A stretch of DNA of 64,000 bases from Colletotrichum lupini (GCF_023278565.1 NC_064677.1:5456001-5520000); one strand, 5' to 3'; counted from the stretch's first letter, positions 53,970-64,000 are shown. Notes: generated by a model not told the origin, from the sequence alone. Program-made: numbers and translations.

Positions 53970-55564
53970 TCAAAGCCCGCGTTGAGTCGATCTTGCGGGT
54001 GGTGAAAGAGCGGTGCCGCGATCCTCTAACTTCACTTCACGAACTTCCTCCCATAGACACCGCGCGGTATTATCATGCAGTGTGTATATCCACAGAAATC
54101 CACTGAGATGGTGGTGAACGTTTGCCCAGTCGCGCAAGTCAGAACGGTCGCAAGTCTCCGCGATTGCAAATAGCAGCCAGCTGTGGTCATTGACTTTCAA
54201 AACCGAGATAGCGCTCATGAAAAGGATCCACAGCAGCAGTGAAAAATCGCCAGTTTGCGCGTCTTTGTGCGTCGAATAGAGCTCTCGAACGGCGTTCACT
54301 AGACGAGTGCATAGAAGCGACGAACTGAAGTTATCACGGCAGTAGTTGGGAAGCAAGCCGGCCATGAAAGCCAGCATAGCGAGACGTGCTGCGTCGTCGT
54401 AGAGGCCTTCCGAAGCAAGCAGGGGCTGACTGAAAGGTTCACCTTCCAAGAGACGGTATAGGAGTGATATGAGCGTTTCTGTGTAGTCTAAAGGGTTGAG
54501 CTTGGATCGTCCGTTCTTCACTCTGTCATTGAGGATGCCAGCGAAAACGATGAGATCTAGCATAATGCGGGGCAGTCCAGGAGGACAGGCAGAAAGCTGC
54601 TCTTTGACGGTGCTAGAGTTGCACAAGACAGTTGTCACCGGTACTTCCAGACTATCAAACATCGTAGGTGACCCGTTTTGCATAGACAATTCAATATCGA
54701 GCCTGCTGTTTGTGAGTACTATATTCTGTGCGTCGAAGATTGGATGTCAGATTGTGAAGAAGCTGCTTACCTGAGTGGCTTGAGGGCCAATGGACGGTTC
54801 TCCTTCATCAATCTGGCGATACCCCCGCGTAACTCAATCATTCGATGAAGCCCTCTGAGATGCACGAGGCCGGTGGAGTGTTGCTGGTGTATCTGTTGGT
54901 AGATGGCGAGGGTGACGACAGCAGCAATGGCGCTATCCGATATGGCTTGGGGGCCTGAAAGTTTGAGGTTGACCAGCGAATATGCCTGACATATGTGATG
55001 CAAAGTCTTTGACGACGTGGTAGGCTTTCGTTCAAAGAAGTCAACGTAGGATGCCGACACAGCTAAGGTCGAGTGAAAGTCTAGGGCGGCGGTGAGTTCA
55101 GTGTGAAATGGGAATTCGTCGGCCATGAGTTACTCACAAGCTTCATCTACCAGTATGCAGTTGACCCAGATCGATTTCAATATATCGAACTTGTAGCAGA
55201 ACTGGGGAGGAAATAGCGCGTCACTGATGTCTAGGAACCCTGGAAGAAACAAGCAAGTTAGAGAAGCTTCATGATAAAGGCTAGGGTGGTTGCAAGGGGT
55301 TGGGTGAGCCGTACACCGATGCATGAGCCTAGTGGAGTCAGGATCGAGCTCTTGCGGGAACGATGTTAGACAGAAGTCATTCCAGAAAACCCGTCGCGGT
55401 ATCTTCAGCTGACGCTTGATGGGGACATTGTTCGTTTGTTTTCGTGTCGAGGGCCGTGGTCTGCCGGCATTCTTGCCCCTCATGACATGAGACCGAAGGG
55501 CACGACGGTCAGACTTGCCTATCCCGGCCGCACTCTGTTCAATGAAGACCAACGCAGGGCTCAT
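53970..55564 (-). CDS. Fungal-specific transcription-factor-domain protein lacking a zinc cluster
   Basis: Four exons in transcript order (55564-55315, 55239-55138, 55080-54771, 54702-53970) encode 464 residues; every junction keeps frame. The N-terminus (F-I-E-Q, then R-S-H-V-M-R-G-K-N-A-G near residues 24-34) followed by N-D-F-C-L-T-S-F-P and a long helical region with R-G-G-I-A-R-L matches a large ascomycete family related to the fungal-specific regulatory domain of Zn2Cys6 proteins. No Cys6 cluster or other DNA-binding motif is present, so it may act through a partner or be an evolved relative. An intron model is needed at each junction because unspliced reading stops early. Its place among the cluster genes suggests a pathway role but does not prove one. 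I saw no copy of the ACTCGGGTCC motif upstream of it. Confidence 0.82.
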
Positions 55565-56309
55565 CGTGGTCGCTCAAACGGTCTGTTCGATGTCGGTAGT
55601 GAAGATTACGGCAGGCGGGGTACTCTCCCTTGGCAGTCCATGAACTCAGCTGTTGCCTGTCTCCAACGGGATGGGCTATTTTTAGACTACGCTAACCTCA
55701 TGTCGGATTTCTTACATGTTAATCCAACCTTGCTCCAATCACAAAGGGCGAAACCTCACATTACATCTTTATGGTGATACAAGTTTAAGCCTGTTGTCCT
55801 GCTCAATCAAAGAGGCTCATGCAGTCCAAATCTAGTCATTCTTCAAGATCGACGCTATACCAAAAGTAGGCGCTAGCAGGGCACGGTGTATAATTGTCGG
55901 ATTGGAAGTCCAATTCGACCGCGGCATACAGCCGACTGCGCAGGGGCCAATTGGGGGCCCTATTTACGATTATCGTAGCCAGCCCAACCTACGGTTGGAA
56001 CCTCCTTTTTACACCTACTACGCAGATATTCATATAGTTCAATTGATCTCTTCGTCAACTACGGTTCGAACCAACTACCCTGTCATAGGGATACCAACAA
56101 TAATGGAGATCTTGAAGAAAGTTTAGGAGGAATATTTAGATGATGGCTTCACTTATATCATGTGGCTAGTTCGCGATTTTCTAACACGCTTTGATGGGAT
56201 TTGATACAAGCCATTACTCAATTTCTAGCAGTAGCGAATACAACAATCTCAGTAACCAACAAAAAGTCTATGCATCCCTCGAAAATGTTCTCGATAGATC
56301 ATGGCCACT
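55565..56309. other. Intergenic region between regulator and FAD oxidase
   Basis: It contains the upstream region of the minus-strand regulator, the solo LTR (55895-56099) and the 3' flank of the oxidase gene. A short open frame at 55902-56126 lies inside the LTR and is not a gene. Confidence 0.55.
55895..56099 (+). mobile_element. Solo LTR of copia family A, not RIP-mutated
   Basis: This 205 bp unit runs from TGTCGGATTGG to GATACCAACA with a perfect 5 bp duplication, ATAAT, on each side (55890-55894 and 56100-56104). It is the same sequence as the A1/A2 LTRs read on the minus strand, but CpA and TpG are kept throughout (for example CATACAGCC and TGCGCAGGGG). It lies between the regulator and oxidase genes. 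It is left from LTR-LTR recombination and is short enough to escape RIP. Confidence 0.9.
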
Positions 56310-58031
56310 CTAGCTCCAGCCCGCAACGTTAGAAGGAACTGGGTGGTATCCGTTGAAGAAGCCACGAGGATCGAACTTGTTCTTCAAGCTCGTCAAACGC
56401 TCATGACGCCACTCATTGTATCCGTACAGAGCTGACAGAGGCTCGTCCTCGTTGGCATAGTTCTGGTAAACGTAGAGCTTGTCGTAGCCCGAAGAGCTAG
56501 GCTCGGCAAACTTATCGCGCCACTCCGCGAAGAAGTTGTTCACAGCGTCGGCAACAGAGTCGTCCGTGTACGAGCCAATAGACTCAATCACGTTCTCAAA
56601 GTGGTCGCGATGGGGGAAAGCCGAGTAGTCATCGGCAAGCGCCTTGACTCCCTGCACGGGGAAGGTCTCGATCATCATGGCCGAGCCGGCAGCGAGAGGG
56701 TTCGCTACTAGGAACGTCTCAAATGCGTCGGTGAAGCTGACCCAGGTAGCTGGGTTGAGGACCTTGGTGTTGAGGGCGCGCAGGTTGTATCGCGGTCCAG
56801 TCGCGCAAGATTGAGGGATGAGACCATGGACCGTCTTCGTGGGCAGCTCTTCCCAGCCCAGCATGTTCTCTTGGAGATCGACGCTGAAGGAAGAGAAGCG
56901 TTCGGTATACTTTCTGCCCTCTTCCTCCGGTCCAGAGTAGACCAGGTTGACTATGACGGTGATCTTTGGAGAGGTAAGCAAGGAACAATAGTGATAAGCT
57001 TGATAATGACACCCCGACGTACCTGAGATGTCGTAGCATCCAATGCGAAGAACATGAGGACGGCCAACTTTTCATCCAGACCTCCCGCGGTCAGTTCATT
57101 GGTGATCTCCATTACACGTTGCACGGAGTCCTTGGTGAAGACGAGGTCCGCACTGTAGTGCTTTCCTCCATTCGTCGCCGGCCAGGTCTCGTACGTCGAC
57201 TCAATGACGATGCCGTAGTTTTGGCCAGACCCCCTGATTCCCCAGAAAAGATCGGGGTTGACGTTGTTGGAAGCCTCAATGATGGTTCCGTTCCACAGAG
57301 CCAAGCGGACCTTGCGGAGGGCATCGCTAGTCAAGCCGTGCAGGCCCTGAAGGCGACCGAGGCCACCGCCCAACATAGCGCCTGTTGAACCCACACATGG
57401 GCATGATCCCACAGCTATTATCTCACGAGTTAGAAAATACAAGCATTTCATTCTCATCTTGGTGTGGCTTACTTAGTTCTCGCCCAGCGGCCGCTACGGT
57501 GTCGATGAGATCGCTGAAACGGACACCAGTCCCCACGACCGCTGTGTTGTCGTCTTGCAGCTTGACGTAATTGAAGTTCTCCAAATTTATCAAGACGGCG
57601 TCTTGGATGGCGTGGAGAGACGGAGCATATCCGTGACCTCCAGACTTGGCCAGCCAGGTCATGTTGTTACCGGACATGTACTCAAGCTATATTCACGGAA
57701 TCCTATCAGTCAAAGCTTCTTGCTGTCCAAATAGTTCCAGCCAAATGGAACAATACTATGTGTGCCAACTTACAGCAAGGGAGAGCTGTTCCTCAGTTTC
57801 GGGAAGGAAAACCTCATCAAAGGTAGGAGACTTGTAGGACGACCAACGCGTCGTCTTTTCGCCGAAGCTAGCCCAGGACTTATCGTGTACCAGGCTAGAA
57901 ACTTCCGTCGGCCATACGATTTGAGAATCGTTGCGAGGATACAATGTTGAGAAAGTCAGGGGCGTGCTTGATGCCGTCTGGATGAAGGCCAAAAGAGCCG
58001 GTAGGGCTTGAAAGATCGCGTGGCGGGCCAT
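56310..58031 (-). CDS. Secreted berberine-bridge-type FAD-linked oxidase
   Basis: Exons in transcript order are 58031-57774, 57686-57473, 57414-57023 and 56963-56310, giving 505 residues; all junctions are GT-AG and in frame. An N-terminal signal peptide (about residues 1-21, hydrophobic, ending A-S-S) is followed by a PCMH-type FAD domain. KSGGHGY carries His104, and VGSCPCVG carries Cys162, followed by L-G-G-G-L-G-R-L. These are the two positions used for bicovalent flavin attachment in this family. DLFWGIRGSGQNYGIV lies near 220, and the C-terminal BBE segment has Y-x-N-Y and L-x-x-L-K-x-x-F-D-P-R-x-F-F. Such enzymes oxidise alcohols, dearomatise phenols or cyclise prenyl side chains onto phenols. 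In this cluster an oxidative cyclisation of a prenylated phenol is attractive but unproved. It is divergent from the SDR at 59300. Confidence 0.93.
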
Positions 58032-59299
58032 TTCAACTACTATGGGAACGAATGTGCGTGAGTCTTCTTGCTGTTCAGGTTTCTTGGATAACACATCAAA
58101 AAGATTAGATTTTGAAACGAGGTCCTTGAACTTTTATATCCTTCCCACTCGTAACTGTTCACGATGGTGGCTTGCTGTGCCTCAGCCGCCAGGCCCCCCA
58201 TCATCAGATATGAAGCCATTGTAGGGCCATCGTGGATAGATTGTTTTGCTCCTGAGACGGGGCGCAGCGCTTTCAAGCGATGCCAGGCTCTTCTGTGTGC
58301 CCCGAAGTGGTGATAGTTTGGATGAGAACATTGTAGGATTCTTCAGTCAGGGTTCAGCCGCTATCCTTCCCAACCCGATTGGGAATGGTTTTTCGTTTGG
58401 GGGCCTCGGTAAGCTGAAGAATAGGGCCCAGTCTCAATCCAGAAGCCGTACTTTGCGAGATGTAATGTATTTTGGTCGAATCGAGGCCCCGAGGCGCAAT
58501 CCAGAGGCATTGTATACGTCCCTGAGGGATCACTAGTTCGAGGCAGCCGCATTCACCGATCCTTCCGTCCCGATAAGCGGATATACTAAGACCATATGAA
58601 GCTTGTAACACAGGGCTGTGAGTGCTTGGGCGCTTAAGGCGAAGCCGTGACAGCCGTTCGGGACTGAGGAGCCAAACGCATCAGCCGGAGGCGTTTTCCG
58701 ATGGGTGCCTGCCTAGAGCGGATAGCCCTTGTGTGAGACTGACCGGGACGAGAGGGAACTTCAGTTGATTCTTCAAGGGCGGCGTAGCCAGCATCGATGA
58801 TCCGGAGGACGAGGGGCGACAAAGATGGGCGTTCGTCCCAAGATTCTCACCCCCCTCACCCCCCTCCTGCTCCGCCCGAAGTAGCGAATCGCTTCGCATG
58901 GCCTCTAAAAGGTGGGACCGGTCTGGAACGAAGAGCGAAGAACATGATAACAATAGTATCACTTGTTCCTAGTTCGAGTTCTCACAGATTTGTGGCTTAC
59001 TGGGCTTCTTGATCGTTGACTCGGGTCCGCAGGGCTGACAACTCGGGCCCGAGACCCACAAATCTAACTCGGGTCCCGGGCCGCGGGGCACTAGTTTCCG
59101 GCAAAGCATACTCCGCACTAGACCGGAACCTGTCGAATGCCTAGTCGGACGTCAAGTGAAGCCTAATTTGCGCAATCAAACCCATCGTTATTTGGTAAAT
59201 CAAGCTGTTCGAGAGGTGACATCGAAATTCCGAACACAATTCTTACCACCCTCACATTCCCCAACTTTGACGTTGATAGAATTCCTACCTTAGCAAGCC
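58032..59299. promoter_or_regulatory. Divergent promoter of FAD oxidase and SDR with three ACTCGGGTCC-type sites
   Basis: This 1.27 kb region separates two diverging genes. ACTCGGGTCC is present exactly at 59019-59028 and 59067-59076. Between them lies a perfect 12-base palindrome, CTCGGGCCCGAG, at 59042-59053. The three sites fit in under 60 bases, about 225-280 bases before the SDR ATG and about 1 kb from the oxidase ATG. No gene was recognised in the overlapping open frames between 58040 and 59012. Confidence 0.65.
59019..59076 (+). promoter_or_regulatory. Triple motif cluster upstream of the degenerate SDR
   Basis: Exact copies lie at 59019-59028 and 59067-59076, with a perfect palindrome CTCGGGCCCGAG at 59042-59053 between them. 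Inverted CGG/CCG half-sites are typical of fungal Zn2Cys6 regulators. Confidence 0.65.
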
Positions 59300-60264
59300 A
59301 TGGGTTCAGCCACAGAGATTCCAGCATACACTAGAAAGACCGTCTTGGTCACTGGAGCAGCTGGGACACTCGGCCAAGCGACTGCAATCTCGTTTGCTGC
59401 CGCAGGAATTGCCCGTCTTGCCCTCGTTGACCACGTCAACGTTTCGGATACCCACGAAAAGGTGGTCCAGGCAGCCATCGACGTCGGTAAACCGGCACCC
59501 GATGTGCTTGCTTTGACCATCGATGTCTGTGATGCCGCGAGCGTCGAAGCAGGCGTGCGAGAGGTGAGCTCGATGTGGGGTCATGTCGACACTTTTGTCA
59601 ACATCGCAGCTTCTTCGCCTAAACCCGTCATCCCTCAGGGCGATGTAACTGGATTGAGAGACGTGGATACCTGGTGGAAGGTCTGGGAGGCCAACGTCAA
59701 GGGTATCAGCCTCATGGCTCGGGCCCTGGTGCCCCTTCTTTCGCGCAGCTGTGAAAGGACGATCGTGAATGCGGTTCCTGTGTTCTCCGTCAATCCCGCG
59801 GCGCCTCCAAGCGACAATCAATTGTCCATGTTGGCCTCTACGCGGCTTTCTGAGAGTTTGATGCTCGACTTCGCGCATGAGGGCGTCCTTGTTTACTCTG
59901 TGAACCCAGAAATCAATCTGGAGGGAAGAATGCCAGAGGCCACGAGACAAGGTAAGTAAAGCTAGTGACGATCCAGGTTCCAAAGTATAAGAATGTTCTG
60001 GGTTAATGCTGATACTTGCCAGTAATCAATACTGAATGCGGCGATGTCATTGTCCATTTGGCCGGCAAGCGGCGCGAATGGCTTGCAGGGAGACATATTG
60101 GGAGCGTGGAGGACTTGCTTGAGCTGCAGGTCCGTGACGAAGACTTGGATGGCAATCCTCTTCCAAAGATGCAGCCTCCAACTGAGATAGTTCCTTTCAA
60201 AAGTGAAACTTTTGTGCCGTCCTGGACATCTAGGAGGGGAAGAGTGCCTCGTAGTAGTTACTGA
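59300..60264 (+). CDS. Short-chain dehydrogenase/reductase-like protein with degenerate catalytic site
   Basis: Exons 59300-59951 and 60023-60264 (71 bp intron, GTAAGT...TTGCCAG, phase 1) encode 297 residues. The Rossmann start is intact: TGAAGTLG at 18-25, an acidic residue after beta-2 (Asp44), and Asn132 in W-E-A-N-V-K-G. The segment that normally carries Ser and YxxxK reads I-V-N-A-V-P-V and then N-Q-L-S-M-L-A-S-T-R-L. Aligned with family members of the type YQTSKLALLRL, the Tyr is Asn173 and the Lys is Met177, and the usual Ser is Pro160. The frame is open and splicing is clean, so this is not simple decay. It may bind NAD(P) or serve as a non-redox or scaffold protein; a different chemistry is possible. 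Its promoter has the densest cluster of the shared motif. Confidence 0.85.
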
Positions 60265-60747
60265 GAAATTTAGTATATCGTTTCTACCGAGGACTGGTGG
60301 TCTTTCTTGGTTAAGGCATGCACGACTTAATGGGCAATGTCAGGGGAACTCAGAATGAACTGTAACCGGCGTTTTATCTACAAATGTAGGCTGTTTCTTT
60401 GGTGTTTTTATTTCTTATTGACGTTGTATTTAAGGCTTATAACCGGGGACTTTGATAACAATGTGATCGTTCCCACTCTATAAACGTTTTTTTGCAAAGT
60501 TAGTAGACTTGATATATTCTGAAACACATCATAGGATACAGCCAGCTCCTATGGTCTACTTACCTAAGGTACATAGCATTGAGTAGTCTTATTTGAAAGC
60601 AGCCAACATCTATAAACGAGCATCAGCATTCAAGATTTAGGATTGATGTGAAGTATTTGCCAGAAGAGAATGCATTCGAGTACAAGTAAATTAATCAGGG
60701 TATCTTATATCCCCTACAGCCTAACTTCCTAAAAGTCAATATCACGT
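60265..60747. other. Convergent intergenic region
   Basis: This is the 3' flanks of the two converging SDR genes. Moderately AT-rich, with no gene, RNA or repeat recognised. Confidence 0.5.
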
Positions 60748-61879
60748 CTACGAAATCTGAGAAATACACCCAGGCTGCACCTGCTCCAGCTTGGCAACGA
60801 GTTCCTTCCATGTCGCCTTCTGCAAGCGCTGGCCCTCATCGTTACTAACCCAGTCTGGCACCCAGAACTCCTTGATCTTGCAGCCTGAAAGAAGCTTTCC
60901 ATGACCCTCCGCGCCAACTACCAGGCCGTGCAGGATGGTGCGACTGCCCACTTCCGCTGTGCGGGCCATCATAGCCCGGACCGCCTCATGCATGATCTTG
61001 GTAAATGTCCTCGCATCACGTCCCAATCCGGTGGTGCAGAGACCAGGGGCAACCATAGTAATGACCACGCCCGTGCGGTTTACGGGAAACTGGGCCGCAA
61101 ATTGACGAACAGCAAATTCCTCGACGAGCTTTGTGAGAGCGTACCTGGTGATTTTTCGTCAGTCCCGCAACATGCCGCCTTTTCTTTCTTGGACCTTCCT
61201 CTGACGTACCTTGAGTCCATGTTTGCGCGTTTTTCGTCGTTGAGTCCGTCAAAGACGCTCCCATTGCGACTCTTGTCCATCTCCGCCTTGACGGTGTATC
61301 CCAACACGCTCACAATGAAGACGAGCGTTGGCTCGATACTGAACTTGCGAGCGCTTTCGCTCAGCTTGGGCATCATCAAGGCTCCAAGGAACAACGTGTT
61401 GACGACATTGACGAAGATACTGCTCTCGACGCCTTCGAAAGTCTCCCACTGGTCGATCATGATGCCGGCATTGCAGACGAAGCCGTCAATCCTGTCCAAC
61501 TCCTGTGAGATCTGCTTGGCAAAGGTTTGAACGGCAGCATAGGTTGATAAATCCAGATGCCGCACCTTTTGCCACCAGGGTTCTAATATTAGTCTATCTT
61601 TCTCGGCCGTCAGTGGTTGGGGAAAATCGAGGTTACCTGTACGACGCCCTTGCGTCCCGTCGACTTCTCGATATCTGCCTTAGCTGTTTCTCCAGCGCTA
61701 AGATTCCTCACTGCCAGGACAACTGTCGCGGCGGAAGAAGCGACGAGGTGTCGCGCAGTCTCCAGGCCCAAGCCGGAGTTGCCTCCGGTGATGACATAGG
61801 TTTTTCCCACGCAGGAGGACTCGTCCACCAGGATGGGGAGCTTCCTGTACTGCTCTGCAGTCAACCGGAGCATCACCAT
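60748..61879 (-). CDS. Short-chain dehydrogenase/reductase
   Basis: Exons in transcript order are 61879-61637, 61565-61210 and 61144-60748, giving 331 residues, with introns of 71 and 65 bp in frame. The cofactor motif TGGNSGLG is at about 32-39, with Arg59 after beta-3 in L-A-V-R-N suggesting NADP. NAG is conserved in V-C-N-A-G-I-M, the catalytic Ser is in I-V-S-V, and Y-A-L-T-K gives Tyr201 and Lys205. It resembles the retinol-dehydrogenase/WW-oxidoreductase-like fungal SDRs common in secondary-metabolite clusters and elsewhere. It probably reduces a ketone or oxidises an alcohol; the substrate is unknown. No copy of the shared ACTCGGGTCC motif was seen upstream, so it may or may not belong to the cluster. 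Confidence 0.9.
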
Positions 61880-63985
61880 CTTTGCAAGTATTATTCAAAA
61901 AACGAATCCACGTATTTAAAGATTTCTCGGAATGACAGAGAAAGTAGACTTTGGGGCGAATTCAAGAAGGGCGATGTGCACGGAGTCTTGGGTATGCCGG
62001 AAGACACGATACCGGCGTGTTCACGACACGGCTGTCATCTTTTATATCCAAAGCAGGCAGCATCTTACGAAGTCTTCCAGAGACGAAGGTAGTGTCAAGG
62101 CTACGGCATGGTCTCGGAACCACAATGGATCCAAAGCACATGGCATCATTTTGTTCAGTCAGGATGTGAGTTCAAGTTAGAAGTGGCCAATCACAGGAAT
62201 AGATCTAGATCTATCCAATGTGGGGGTCTCTCGGCGGCCAATTAGATATTGCTTTCCACTCTAAGACTAGCGTCTACGGACCGGTCCCTCCTGCCGCCCT
62301 GTACCCCGAGCCAATCAGATATTGATTGCCTCTTCGGGAAGCGGACGGGGAAATACAAAGATCAAGTTCCTCCATCCTCGGACTTTTGTCCAATGAAATA
62401 TGCTCAGATAAGACGATAGTATCCACCTCTCGGATACTTAGCTTGCGGCTCCACTGTCAGCTTATATGTATCCGTAGACTTGCACATGAAGGGGTATTGA
62501 ATCCTTCCACGTCGTAGAACCCTTGAAATGATACTTTAAGCTACCTAAACAAGGTAGTCTGCGTTGCGTGATCCCGCCAGCCTCAATCGAAGTACTTTGT
62601 ACGGGCGACTGCAGGCCCAGCCCGCCCGGTGTATTAACAGGGACCAGGGTCCTATCGCCTTACCCGTCCGCCACCTATTGGCGGCTTGGCCCAAGGCTCC
62701 TCCGTGCCTGCATATGCACATTGAAGACTTTCAAGCCTTGATAGCGTGATCACCTCTGTGTAAACAATGATTCATTGAATGCCTTACATTTTCTCTGACC
62801 TGCGGCGCAGTCTACTCTCGTACTGCGTGTGGCCCATAAGACCATCCTCCCTCCATGCATCCGAACGGGTCCCTGTCTATCTAGCTCTAGACCCTTGTCC
62901 TAATATCCTCGAGAGCGCCAAGAACCAACACATTTCTCAGATAGAATTTCCAACAAATCAGACCTCTTCTGACTCCATGTAGCTATCAGATTCAACTTCG
63001 TCCCTTGTCGTTCCGAGATGTCACCTGCGCCAGCCAGCTCGCCCGGAGGCGGCGGCTGAGTCAGGGAGAGCTGGCCTGTACGTGGATCTGACATACAGCT
63101 AGCGCGGCAGGGCGTGCATACCGTGCCTTACCGGTCGGGAACCTTCGTCTAATTTATCCGTCGTCCCCCGGAGGAATTGGACCCTTGATCCGGAAACGTG
63201 TCGCGAACTTGCGGGGGACGAAACGGGGAAAGCAACATCCACATCACCCAGGCTTGCACGAAATTCGATGGCGAAATCTATGGTCTGACAGGATCTGGAT
63301 CAAATTGGGCATATTCTAAGCGGCTCTTCTGCGCTTGCTTGAGCTGCCTAATGTGACGCTACCTTCTTGGGTTCCCGTATAGGGCTAGCCGTCTGGCGCC
63401 CGTTGCGGTATCAAATCATACGACAGGATGGTTCATCTAGAATGCTGCAGATACAACCGATTCGAGGAAGTGGAAGGATTGCATAGTGCCACACCAAGCA
63501 AATTTACTACATACCAAAAAGAAAACCCCTTTGCCTAGGAGCCTGTAGAAATGGTCTCGGTAGGATTAGGTGATGACTGGCGCATACATGTAGCATTGGC
63601 TTTCATCTCCTCTGCCCGGAAAAGGCGACCCCTGCTTATTGTCGCTACCGCTGTTGCAGAATACACCGAGCTCCAGCCTCTGAACCGAAGTTCTGCATGC
63701 AGAACTGCGCTCATTTGATTCCTTCGCTTACGAGCCAGGGCGCGGCACAGTGGAGGTCCTCGAAAGTAGGCTGCGCTGGGAAACAATGGAGGCGCGTTCT
63801 AATCATCGCCCCCGTTCATCATATATCTATCTAGATACCAGCTCACATGCGGTACGTCCCTCTCCATAAGAGCGAATCAGACAGTGAACCTTTGTAGACC
63901 ATTTCAAGCTTCAGGCTGTCTTCATAGAACACTACTGGCATCTGCTTATCTTATCCTCGATTTTACATAAAATCCGGAAAACAAC
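61880..63985. other. Intergenic stretch, no gene identified
   Basis: About 2.1 kb of normal-GC sequence. Open frames of 60-83 codons occur on both strands but overlap, lack family features and do not splice into anything convincing. No tRNA or repeat was recognised. It should include the promoters of the SDR at 61879 and of whatever starts at the window edge. Confidence 0.45.
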
Positions 63986-64000
63986 ATGGCTCCTACCAGA
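63986..64000 (+). CDS. Possible start of a gene cut by the window edge
   Basis: ATGGCTCCTACCAGA follows a favourable ACAAC context and is the last 15 bases of the window. Five codons (M-A-P-T-R) are visible. This is only a candidate start. Confidence 0.25.

Noticed and set aside
53970..55564. Calling the regulator a Zn2Cys6 transcription factor
   Set aside because: No six-cysteine cluster is present in the reconstructed protein or in the bases just upstream of its start.
55902..56126. 74-codon open frame between regulator and oxidase
   Set aside because: It lies inside the solo LTR.
62326..63786. Short open frames in the right-hand intergenic stretch
   Set aside because: All are under 85 codons, overlapping on both strands, without motifs or splice support.

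Overview
The window looks like part of a filamentous ascomycete (Pezizomycotina) genome. Genes carry short 57-87 bp introns with GTANGT-type donors, and there is a non-reducing iterative PKS. Long AT-rich blocks almost lack CpA and TpG while keeping CpG, which is the mark of repeat-induced point mutation (RIP). The species cannot be named from the sequence.

Layout. Bases 1-14541 are a deep nest of RIP-mutated transposons: a short-LTR retroelement (called C here), a Mutator-like DNA transposon (MULE), and several copies of a 1.05-1.15 kb non-autonomous element (called Q). Bases 14542-17495 are a normal-GC island with one small secreted-protein gene. Bases 17501-27112 are a RIP-mutated Ty1/copia element (A1, 205 bp LTRs, 5 bp target duplication) holding two Q copies. 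Bases 27118-37296 hold a C-methylating NR-PKS and a P450, both on the plus strand. Bases 37297-51631 are a second copy of the same copia family (A2), with a different 6.9 kb copia element (B) nested inside. Bases 51637-64000 are gene-bearing: a DMATS-type aromatic prenyltransferase (+), a fungal transcription-factor-domain protein (-), a berberine-bridge-type FAD oxidase (-), an SDR with a degenerate active site (+), and an intact SDR (-). A clean solo LTR of family A lies between the regulator and oxidase genes.

How it works together. PKS, P450, prenyltransferase, FAD oxidase and at least the first SDR look like one biosynthetic cluster for a C-methylated, prenylated and oxidised aromatic polyketide (a meroterpenoid-like product, inferred). 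Element A2 now splits it and has replaced the last codons of the P450. Five exact copies of a 10-base motif, ACTCGGGTCC or its complement, lie upstream of the PKS, the P450, the prenyltransferase and the oxidase/SDR divergent pair, on both sides of the 14.3 kb insertion. This argues for a shared regulator and an originally continuous cluster.

Limits. All gene models come from reading frames and splice signals by eye. Transposon family assignments rest on LTR/TIR structure, target duplications and fragments of motifs that survive RIP.
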